A DNA stretch of 64,000 nucleotides from assembly GCF_014216315.1 (NCBI RefSeq), contig NZ_CP045702.1, positions 2,790,001-2,854,000 on the forward strand, in the 5' to 3' direction. A model generated the notes under the pieces. The model had not been told where the DNA came from. It was given only the letters and a program-made list of their open reading frames with translations, and searched no databases. Origin of the DNA: Streptomyces finlayi (GTDB lineage Bacteria > Actinomycetota > Actinomycetes > Streptomycetales > Streptomycetaceae). The position numbers were made by a program, and so were the translations under genes. Below are positions 57,635 through 64,000 of this stretch, in pieces (position 1 is the first letter of the stretch; each line of letters begins with the position of its first letter).

Positions 57635-58746
57635 GCCGACACCTCCTGCTGGTCGGAGTTACGGGCGGCCTGTGCGGCGAGTTCCGCGCCGACCTTGCTC
57701 TGCTGGCGCTTGAGGCCGTAGCGGCGGACGACTTCGTAGGCGATGACGACGCACAGGACGATGACGCCCTGGATGACGCCGACGATCTCCTTGTCGTACC
57801 CCTCGAACTCGAGCTTTCCGGTGCCGCGTTCGAGGAAGGCCCACAGGAGAGCGCCGAGGGCGATGCCGACCGGGTGGTTACGGCCGAGCAGCGCGATGGC
57901 GATACCGGTGAAGCCGATGCCGACCGGGAAGTCGCCGCTGTACTCGAAACTGTCGTTGAGCAGCGTCGGCATACCGATCAGGCCGGCCATCGCGCCGGAG
58001 ATGAGCATCGACGTGACGACCATCTTCTTCACGTCGACACCGCTGGCCTCGGCGGCCGAGCCGGACTGGCCGACGGTCCGCAGGTCGAAGCCGAACCGGG
58101 TGCGCGAGAGCACGAACCAGAAAGCGACGCCCGCGACGGCCGCGACGACGATGAAGCCCCAGACCGGGGTCGGCGTGGTCGGGAACTCGAAGAAGTGCGA
58201 GGACTCCGGGATCGGCTTGGTCGAGATCTTCGTACCGGCCTCGTCGAGGTGACCGAGTCGGCCCTGCTGGAGCAGATAGCCGATGATCGCCGTCGCGATG
58301 GCGTTCAGCATGATCGTCGAGACGACCTCGCTGACGCCGCGGGTGACCTTCAGGACACCGGCGATACCGGCCCACATCGCGCCGACGATCATCGCGGTGA
58401 GGATGATCAGCGGGATCTGCAGGGCGCCCGGCAGGGTCAGCGCACCGCCGAGGGCGGCGGCGAAGAAGGCGGCGAGCCGGTACTGGCCGTCGACACCGAT
58501 GTTGAACAGGTTCATCCGGAAGCCGACGGCGACCGCGAGACCCGCGAGGTAGTAGGTCGTGCCCTTGTTCAGGATGTAGACCTGGCTGTCCGACTTCAGT
58601 CCGTACTCGAACATGATGCCGAAGGCGTTGAACGGTTCCTTGCCCGTCGCGGCCAGGACCAGCGCGGTCACCAGGAAGGCGACCACGATCGCGAGCAGCG
58701 GGGCCGCGATCCCCAGGAGCAGCCGCTCCTTGTCGAACTTCTTCAT
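57631..58746 (-). CDS. Nucleoside ABC transporter permease 1
   Basis: A 371-residue BPD-transp-2 permease: KKFDKERLLLGIAAPLLAIV starts helix one; AVGFRMNLFNIGVDGQYRLA and EASGVDVKKMVVTSMLISGA are family motifs. ATG 58746 overlaps the ATPase stop by 4 bp (ATGA). It forms the channel with permease 2. Confidence 0.92.
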   Translation of the reverse strand: MKKFDKERLLLGIAAPLLAIVVAFLVTALVLAATGKEPFNAFGIMFEYGLKSDSQVYILNKGTTYYLAGLAVAVGFRMNLFNIGVDGQYRLAAFFAAALGGALTLPGALQIPLIILTAMIVGAMWAGIAGVLKVTRGVSEVVSTIMLNAIATAIIGYLLQQGRLGHLDEAGTKISTKPIPESSHFFEFPTTPTPVWGFIVVAAVAGVAFWFVLSRTRFGFDLRTVGQSGSAAEASGVDVKKMVVTSMLISGAMAGLIGMPTLLNDSFEYSGDFPVGIGFTGIAIALLGRNHPVGIALGALLWAFLERGTGKLEFEGYDKEIVGVIQGVIVLCVVIAYEVVRRYGLKRQQSKVGAELAAQAARNSDQQEVSA

Positions 58747-60365
58747 CGGTCCTCTCCCCCGTCGGGGTCGTTCACGGCGCGGGTGTCGTCCGCACCGGGT
58801 GCGGCGGGTGCGCCGTCCTCGGCCGGGGCTTCCAGGTGTCCGCTCGCCGCGCCCGTCATGGCGGAGCCGAGCTCCTCGGGGGTGATCGTCGCCGGGTCGG
58901 CGTCGGCGACCAGCCGGCCGCGGTACATCACGCGCAGGGTGTCGGAGAGCCCGATCAGCTCGTCGAGGTCGGCGGAGATGAGCAGCACCGCCAGGCCCTC
59001 ACGGCGCGCTTCGCGGATCTGGTCCCAGATCTGCGCCTGCGCGCCGACGTCCACACCACGGGTGGGGTGGGCGGCGATCAGCAGCTTCGGGTGGTGGCTC
59101 ATCTCGCGGCCGACGATCAGCTTCTGCTGGTTACCGCCGGAGAGCGAGGCCGCGGTGACCTCGATGCCGGGGGTGCGGACGTCGTACTCGCGCACGATCC
59201 GCTCGGTGTCGGCGCGGGCCGCCTTCAGGTCGAGGAAGGCGCCCTTGCTGTTGGGGCGTTCGGTGACGTGACCGAGGATGCGGTTCTCCCAGAGGGGTGC
59301 CTCCAGGAGCAGACCGTGCCGGTGGCGGTCCTCGGGGATGACGGCCATGCCGTTCTCGCGGCGCTTGCGCGTGGCGGCGTGGGAGATGTCCGTGCCCTCC
59401 AGGGTGAGGACGCCGGTGTCCAGTGCGCGCATACCCATGATGGCGTCGACCAGTTCGGACTGGCCGTTGCCCTCGACGCCCGCGATGCCCAGCACCTCAC
59501 CCTTGTGGATGGTGAAGGCGACGCCGTCGAGCACGGCGCGCACCACCCCGTCCGGGTCGGTGGCGGTCAGCCGCAGGTCGTCGACGGTCAGCATGGGCAC
59601 GTCGGTGACCGTGGACTCGCGGGTCTCCGGCGACGGCAGCTCGCTGCCGACCATCAGCTCGGCGAGCTGCTTGGTCGTGGTGTGCGCCGGGTCGGCGGTG
59701 CCCACGGTCGTACCGCGCCTGATGACGGTGATCTCGTCGGCCACGGAGAGCACCTCGCCCAGCTTGTGCGAGATGAAGATGACGGTGAGGCCCTCGGCCT
59801 TGAGCTCGCGGAGGTTGTCGAACAGCGCGTCGACCTCCTGCGGCACGAGGACGGCGGTCGGCTCATCGAGGATCAGCGTGCGCGCGCCGCGGTAGAGGAC
59901 CTTGAGGATCTCCACACGCTGCCGGTCGGCGACCCCGAGGTCCTCGACCATGGCGTCCGGGCGGATGCCCAGGCCGTACGCCGTGGAGATCTCGTCGATC
60001 TTGGCGCGGGCCCGGTCTCCGATGCCGTACAGCTTCTCGGAGCCGAGGACGACGTTCTCCAGGACGGTCAGGTAGTCGGCGAGCATGAAGTGCTGGTGCA
60101 CCATGCCGATGCCGCGGTCGATGGCGTCGCCGGGGTTGCTGAACGAGACCTGCTCGCCGTCCACCGCGATGGTGCCCTCGTCCGGCTTCTGCATGCCGTA
60201 CAGGATCTTCATCAGGGTGGACTTCCCGGCACCGTTCTCGCCGACGAGGGCGTGCACGGTGCCGCGGCTCACGGTGATGTCGATGTCGTGGTTGGCCACG
60301 ACTCCGGGGAATCGCTTGGTGATGCCGCGGAGCTCTACGGCATGAGGACTGCTGGACGCTTTGAT
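58743..60365 (-). CDS. Nucleoside ABC transporter ATPase (two ABC modules)
   Basis: A protein of about 540 residues with two ATPase modules. Module 1 has Walker A LVGENGAGKSTLMK, signature DLGVADRQRVEIL (modified) and Walker B TLILDEPTAVL. Module 2 has a degenerate Walker A (IAGVEGNGQSELV), signature SLSGGNQQKLIVGREM and Walker B KLLIAAHPTRGVD. The first in-frame ATG/GTG/TTG is GTG 60299, but that would remove a conserved strand (AVELRGITKRFPGVVANHDI). The natural start appears to be ATC at 60363-60365, with GGAGAG 6 nt upstream. Confidence 0.9.
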   Translation of the reverse strand: MKASSSPHAVELRGITKRFPGVVANHDIDITVSRGTVHALVGENGAGKSTLMKILYGMQKPDEGTIAVDGEQVSFSNPGDAIDRGIGMVHQHFMLADYLTVLENVVLGSEKLYGIGDRARAKIDEISTAYGLGIRPDAMVEDLGVADRQRVEILKVLYRGARTLILDEPTAVLVPQEVDALFDNLRELKAEGLTVIFISHKLGEVLSVADEITVIRRGTTVGTADPAHTTTKQLAELMVGSELPSPETRESTVTDVPMLTVDDLRLTATDPDGVVRAVLDGVAFTIHKGEVLGIAGVEGNGQSELVDAIMGMRALDTGVLTLEGTDISHAATRKRRENGMAVIPEDRHRHGLLLEAPLWENRILGHVTERPNSKGAFLDLKAARADTERIVREYDVRTPGIEVTAASLSGGNQQKLIVGREMSHHPKLLIAAHPTRGVDVGAQAQIWDQIREARREGLAVLLISADLDELIGLSDTLRVMYRGRLVADADPATITPEELGSAMTGAASGHLEAPAEDGAPAAPGADDTRAVNDPDGGEDR

Positions 60366-60472
60366 GGCGCACTCTCCTTGGCAGGAGCGGAGGGCGGAGG
60401 CGGTGACTGGGAACGTCGGCGTGATCAGTGGGTGATCAGTGCGGGGCGTGGCGAAAAATACCGTGCCCCGCG

Positions 60473-60492
60473 GGCGCTACGCGCGTAGCGCC
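60473..60492. promoter_or_regulatory. Nucleoside-regulon palindrome upstream of the transporter ATPase gene (20 bp perfect)
   Basis: GGCGCTACGCGCGTAGCGCC is a perfect 20-bp palindrome containing the 12-bp core at 60477-60488. It is about 108 bp before the presumed start, with TATTTT downstream on the minus strand as a possible -10. Confidence 0.82.
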
Positions 60493-60560
60493 ACCGAATC
60501 GTTGGACACCTGGCGGCAGGTGGCGGAAGGAACACGCGGGGCGCGCCCTCCGCACGCGAA

Positions 60561-60605
60561 TCGGGGCCCGGAGACGGCGGCCGAAGCCGCTGCACCGGGC
60601 CCCGA
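60561..60605 (-). terminator. Terminator of the BMP lipoprotein gene
   Basis: TCGGGGCCCGG (60561-60571) and CCGGGCCCCGA (60595-60605) form a perfect 11-bp stem. An inner GCGGC/GCCGC stem extends it. It lies 15 bp after the gene stop, so the transporter ATPase needs its own promoter. Confidence 0.75.
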
Positions 60606-60619
60606 GTTCAGCGGGCAGG

Positions 60620-61660
60620 TCAGAGGGTGGTCTTGACCTTGATGGTGCCGTCGACGATCTGCTGCTTCGCCTCGTCGATCTTGGCCTGGACGTCCTTCAG
60701 GTGGTCACCCGTGGTCGTCAGGCTGACGCCGTCCTTGGCGAGGGAGTACGCCTGCGTGCCGGTCAGCGGCTTGCCGTCCTTGACGGACTTGGACAGGTCG
60801 TAGACGCCGGCGTCGACGTTCTTGACGACCGAGGTCAGGATCGTGGCCGCGTACTTCGACAGGGCCGGGTCCTTGGCCTGGTCGGAGTCGACACCGATGG
60901 ACCAGGCGCCCGGCTTGCCCGCGACGGCCTCGATGGAACCGGCACCGGAACCGCCGGCGGCGGCGAAGATGACGTCCACGCCCTTGTCGAGCATGCCCTT
61001 GGCGGCGGCCTTGCCCTTGTCGGGGCTGCCGAAGCCGGACAGGTCCGAACCCGTGGACAGGTACTGGATCTGCACCTTGGCCTTCGGGTTCGTGTCCACG
61101 ACGCCCTGCTGGAAGCCCGCGGCGAACTTCTTGATCAGCGGCAGGTCGACGCCGCCGATGAAGCCGATCTGACCGTCCTTGGACTTCAGCGCCGCCGCGA
61201 CACCGGCGAGGTAGGAGCCCTGCTCCTCGGTGAAGACGATGTTGGCGACGTTCTTCGCCTCGGCGACCGAGTCGACCAGGCCGAAGCTGACGTCCGGGTA
61301 CTTCGGCGCGATCTTGTCGACGGCGCCCTTGTACGCGAAGCCCACCGCGATCACGGGGTTGAAGCCGCCCTCGGCGAGGGACTGCAGACGCGTCTCGCGG
61401 TCGGCAGGGGTCTCACCGCTCTTGGCGGTGAGCTCCTTGGTCTCGGCGTCGAACTCGGCCTTGGCCTTGTCCAGGCCGCGGGCCGCGGAGTCGTTGAACG
61501 AGTTGTCGCCACGGCCGCCGACGTCGTAGGCCATGCCGATCTTCATCTGGTCCTTGTCGGAGCCAGTGTCCTCCGTGGAGGAGTCGCCACACGCGGTGGC
61601 GGTGAAGGCGAGGGCCGCAGTGACAGAACACGCGACAGCAATCTTGGATACCCGGCGCAA
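60620..61660 (-). CDS. BMP-family nucleoside-binding lipoprotein
   Basis: A 346-residue lipoprotein. The signal ends in LAFTATAC (lipobox TATAC, Cys24). The mature part shows the PnrA/BMP pattern: IGMAYDVGGRGDNSFNDSAA, FTEEQGSYLAGVAAALKSK and IGFIGGVDLPLIKKFAAGFQ. It delivers nucleosides to the downstream ABC transporter. TTG 61660 is the start, with AAGGAG 7 nt upstream. A degenerate nucleoside palindrome lies 61 bp before the start. Confidence 0.93.
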   Translation of the reverse strand: MRRVSKIAVACSVTAALAFTATACGDSSTEDTGSDKDQMKIGMAYDVGGRGDNSFNDSAARGLDKAKAEFDAETKELTAKSGETPADRETRLQSLAEGGFNPVIAVGFAYKGAVDKIAPKYPDVSFGLVDSVAEAKNVANIVFTEEQGSYLAGVAAALKSKDGQIGFIGGVDLPLIKKFAAGFQQGVVDTNPKAKVQIQYLSTGSDLSGFGSPDKGKAAAKGMLDKGVDVIFAAAGGSGAGSIEAVAGKPGAWSIGVDSDQAKDPALSKYAATILTSVVKNVDAGVYDLSKSVKDGKPLTGTQAYSLAKDGVSLTTTGDHLKDVQAKIDEAKQQIVDGTIKVKTTL

Positions 61661-61720
61661 GGGAAGGCTCCTTCAAACCTGACCGAAGCGCCTCTTCCGG
61701 CGCTGGTTTCGCCGCGATCG

Positions 61721-61732
61721 TAACGCGCGTAG
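61721..61732. promoter_or_regulatory. Degenerate nucleoside-regulon palindrome upstream of the BMP gene
   Basis: TAACGCGCGTAG matches 10 of 12 positions of CTACGCGCGTAG. On the BMP strand it reads CTACGCGCGTTACGAT, in which TTACGAT could also serve as a -10. Confidence 0.6.
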
Positions 61733-61798
61733 ATGTCAGATAAGGACCTGTACGGAAGCCGTTATCGGATCGTCGCGAACAGGAGGTGACCTGTCCGG

Positions 61799-63052
61799 TT
61801 ACGTGCGGTTGCCGTCGAGCAACGCGGCGGCCGTGAAGAGCTCCACTCCCACCGTGATCGCTTCCTCGTCCGCGTCGAAGTCTCCCCGGTGCAGGTCGAG
61901 GCCGCGCGTGTCGCCCGGCGTGCGCACTCCGAGCCGCGCCATGGCGCCCGGGACGTGCTCCAGGTACCAGGAGAAGTCCTCGCCGCCGAGGCTCTGTTCG
62001 GTGTCCTCGATCGCATACGAACCGCGCCGTTCCGTCATCGCGGCGGCCAGCAGATCGACCACCGACGCCTCGTTCACGACGGGCGGCACGCCCCGTACGT
62101 ACTCGATCACGGTCTTGGCCCCGTACATTCCGGCCACCTCGTCGATCGCCGCGTGCACCAGGTCGGGGGCGTCGCGCCAGGCCGCCAGATCCAGGCAGCG
62201 AACCGTTCCGGACATCTCGGCGTGTTGCGGGATCACATTGCAGGCGTGCCCCGTCTCCAGCCGTCCCCAGGTGACGGCGAGCCCGGAGCGCGCGTCGGCG
62301 CGGCGGGCGAGCAGGGCGGGCACCTCGGTGGCGACCTTCGCGGCGGCGGTGACCAGGTCGGTGGTGAGGTGTGGCCGGGCGGTGTGCCCGCCGGGTCCGT
62401 CGAGGAAGACCTCCAGCCGGTCGCAGGCGGAGGTGATCGCCCCTGCCCTGAGCCCGATCCTGCCCACGTCCACCCGCGGATCGCAGTGCACCCCGACGAT
62501 CCGGCCGACGCCCGCCAGCACTCCGTCCGCGATCGCGTCGGTCGCGCCGCCGGGCAGCACTTCCTCGGCCGGCTGGAAGATCAGCCGGACAGGGTGCGGC
62601 AGCAGCCCCTGGCGGTCGAGCCCGGCCAGGACGAGGCCGGCGCCGAGGACGGCGGCGGTGTGGATGTCGTGCCCGCAGGCATGCGCCCGGTCGGGCACGG
62701 TCGACCGGTAGGGCACGCCCGCCTTGGTGTCCGGGATCGGCAGCGCGTCGATGTCCGCGCGCAGCGCCAGCATGGGACGTACGCCGTCCCAGGTACCGAC
62801 GTCGCACATCAGACCGGTGCCGGTGTCCAGCACCTCGGGCGCGAGCCCGGCCGCCTCCAGCCGGGCCTTGATGGCGGCGGTCGTACGGAACTCCTGGTTG
62901 CCGAGCTCGGGGTGCATGTGCAGATCGCGCCGGAAGGCGATCAGCTCAAGCCGGAGCTCGTCGGAGAGAGCACCGGGCAGGGCGCCGGGCCGGTCCGCTT
63001 CCCCGGGCAGCTCGGCATCGGAGTGGGTCGCGCGGGACTTCAACTGGTTCAC
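61799..63052 (-). CDS. M20-family amidohydrolase
   Basis: A 417-residue zinc amidohydrolase of the hippurate/N-acyl-amino-acid type. DLHMHPELGNQEFRT is at the N-terminus; metal ligands are in HACGHDIHTAAVLGAG and FQPAEEVLPGGATDAI. The dimerisation domain has GPGGHTARPHLTTDL, and the last ligand region is EQSLGGEDFSWYLE. GTG 63052 gives the best N-terminus. Two C-terminal His are in DLHRGDFDADEE. It is upstream of the BMP gene on the same strand, but the role in nucleoside use is not evident. Confidence 0.9.
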   Translation of the reverse strand: MNQLKSRATHSDAELPGEADRPGALPGALSDELRLELIAFRRDLHMHPELGNQEFRTTAAIKARLEAAGLAPEVLDTGTGLMCDVGTWDGVRPMLALRADIDALPIPDTKAGVPYRSTVPDRAHACGHDIHTAAVLGAGLVLAGLDRQGLLPHPVRLIFQPAEEVLPGGATDAIADGVLAGVGRIVGVHCDPRVDVGRIGLRAGAITSACDRLEVFLDGPGGHTARPHLTTDLVTAAAKVATEVPALLARRADARSGLAVTWGRLETGHACNVIPQHAEMSGTVRCLDLAAWRDAPDLVHAAIDEVAGMYGAKTVIEYVRGVPPVVNEASVVDLLAAAMTERRGSYAIEDTEQSLGGEDFSWYLEHVPGAMARLGVRTPGDTRGLDLHRGDFDADEEAITVGVELFTAAALLDGNRT

Positions 63053-63208
63053 CTGTCGAGGGTAGAGCCCCCACCCCCTCAACTGGCCACTGATCAACAA
63101 ACTTCAACCGCATAGAGGAACAAAAAGTGGCTCGGCGGCGTGTGGCGTGAGATGGGGGTGGGTAAGCTCGTCCGTCAATCTTGACCCCTCGGGCGTTCTG
63201 CCCCTCGG

Positions 63209-63554
63209 CTACTCCTCGCCGAGAATGCGCAAGTCGTGCTCGTCTTTGTAGTACTCGTAGTCCTTGAGATTCAACGTCGCCAGCGGCAGGTCATACGTGA
63301 GACAGCATGCGGCGATCCACATGTCGTTGACCGGCTGCGGCTTGCCCGCCTTCCTACCTGCGGCGGACAGCTTGCCCCAGGTCGCGGCAACAGCTTCGTC
63401 ACCAGGCAGGACAGGTATCCCGGAGAGCCAGTCGGCAAGCTCGGGCGAAGGTGATCAGCGGCTTGCGGCCGATCAAGCGGGTGGCCAGTGGGCCGGTGAG
63501 CTTGCCCTTATGGATGAGGGAAGCGACGTCCGTGTCGAGGATGACCGGTTGCAT
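63209..63554 (-). pseudogene. PIN-domain (VapC-type) toxin, internally deleted and frameshifted
   Basis: The N-terminal part (QPVILDTDVASLIHKGKLTG, ending PLITF) starts at ATG 63554, 9 bp after the antitoxin stop. The rest (ELADWLSGIPVLPGDEAVAA, through VNDMWIAACC, to RILGEE and a TAG at 63209-63211) reads in another frame. About 20-30 residues between them, including the expected conserved Glu, are missing. The junction lies near 63445. In the first frame the ORF would stop after 50 residues. Confidence 0.85.
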
Positions 63555-63563
63555 GGCGGCGGC

Positions 63564-63761
63564 TCAGGCGACGTCGCGCCGACGCTCGGCGTAGATGAAG
63601 GCCAGGAACTCCTCGAGCTCCTCGTCGGACTCGAATGTGTCCGCCTTCAGATCATCGAGCGAGGTGATCGGCTGGGTGTTCTTCGCGGCCAGCAGTTCCT
63701 CGACGGTCAGTCGCGGCCGGACCGGCGGATAGATCGGATGCCTGGATTCCGCTGCGCTCAT
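63564..63761 (-). CDS. Antitoxin of a VapBC-type pair
   Basis: A 65-residue protein: SAAESRHPIYPPVRPRLTVE, then ELLAAKNTQPITSLDDLKAD, and an acidic helix ending EELEEFLAFIYAERRRDVA. Its position 9 bp before a PIN toxin gene and its size identify it as the antitoxin. ATG 63761 has GGGAGG 8 nt upstream. It is intact although its toxin partner is broken. Confidence 0.8.
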   Translation of the reverse strand: MSAAESRHPIYPPVRPRLTVEELLAAKNTQPITSLDDLKADTFESDEELEEFLAFIYAERRRDVA

Positions 63762-63886
63762 GATGAGGACCTCCCCGCTGACGCCGGTCACTGTCTGCCA
63801 CGACTCATGATACGACCGCGCCCCTGCGCCCGGAGCGGACTTCTCCGCGCCGCCCTCACGGCCGGACCACCGAGTAGAAGCCTCGC

Positions 63887-64000
63887 TCATGCGGCACCGT
63901 CCCACCTGCGCTCCCCCTCCGCCTTCCATACGCCGCGAGTGATGGTCTGGCCCGTCTCGTTGTACGTGTACGACTCCGCGGTCGTGCCCGTCGGGCCGGT
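63887..64000 (-). CDS. C-terminal stub of an RHS/YD-repeat protein (partial)
   Basis: The minus strand is open from the window edge to TGA at 63887-63889 (37 residues). TGPTGTTAESYTYNETGQTI has the look of a YD/RHS repeat, after which only about 17 residues (TRGVWKAEGERRWDGAA) remain. Whether the rest of the gene is intact lies outside the window. Confidence 0.55.
   Translation of the reverse strand, partial: TGPTGTTAESYTYNETGQTITRGVWKAEGERRWDGAA

Noticed and set aside
1..64000. tRNA, rRNA or other structured RNA genes
   Set aside because: No tRNA-like cloverleaf, rRNA stretch or riboswitch consensus was recognised by eye; a covariance-model search would be decisive.
1..64000. Secondary-metabolite biosynthetic cluster
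   Set aside because: No PKS, NRPS, terpene or RiPP core gene is present; the accA2/pccB set supplies precursors but is core metabolism.

Overview
The window is a typical Streptomyces chromosomal core segment. It is very GC-rich, with strong G/C bias at third codon positions and many GTG and a few TTG starts. It carries genes recognisable by family and by order: afsQ1/afsQ2 with a divergent sigQ-type sigma factor, the accA2/pccB/pccE/birA acyl-CoA carboxylase group, a class III adenylate cyclase, hutH, and a BMP-type nucleoside transporter operon. From memory, the order broadly mirrors the S. coelicolor SCO4956-SCO4885 region read in reverse; I could not run a comparison.

Left part (1-11.0 kb): msrA, then a three-gene cassette resembling WXG100/type VII secretion substrates. 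Its first gene is split by an IS4-family element with a clear target duplication and a frameshifted transposase. Next come an XRE regulator, NADP-type gdhA, a GNAT acetyltransferase, an RDD membrane protein, a decayed ABC ATPase and an L,D-transpeptidase lipoprotein. A run of 17 G sits beside a strong terminator.

Central metabolism and signalling (11.0-27.3 kb): a small LAXTG surface protein, hutH, a GAF-GGDEF protein, an enoyl-CoA hydratase, adenylate cyclase, birA, pccB-pccE, maf, accA2, TetR and DeoR regulators and an LpdA-type flavoprotein.

Nucleoside and pentose salvage (27.5-36.4 kb, 42-43 kb and 54-62 kb): purine-nucleoside phosphorylase, phosphopentomutase/phosphomannomutase, deoC with two aldehyde dehydrogenase genes, a uridine-kinase-like protein, adenosine deaminase, thymidine phosphorylase, cytidine deaminase and a BMP lipoprotein/ATPase/two-permease transporter. 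Six of these transcription units share a CTACGCGCGTAG palindrome directly upstream (four exact, two near-exact). I read this as one nucleoside-catabolism regulon. The pathway would import nucleosides, deaminate and phosphorolyse them, isomerise deoxyribose-1-phosphate, cleave it with DeoC and oxidise the acetaldehyde with the ALDH pair.

Regulatory and envelope genes (36.4-54.3 kb): sigQ/afsQ1/afsQ2/lipoprotein with an AfsQ1-type GTCAC-N6-GTCAC site, VanZ and PspC membrane proteins, an IS1182-family element, a LysR/MFS pair, a second L,D-transpeptidase, an ECF sigma factor with a SnoaL-like domain, a STAS protein and a very large secreted subtilase.

Right edge (61.8-64 kb): an M20 amidohydrolase, an antitoxin with a broken PIN-domain toxin, and the C-terminal stub of an RHS/YD-repeat protein.

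Mobile debris is a theme. Three copies of one CTAG-targeted MITE (two identical 166-bp copies and one 83-bp deletion derivative), one copy of a second MITE, and two IS elements are present. Three of the four MITE ends coincide with the stop codon of a neighbouring gene.
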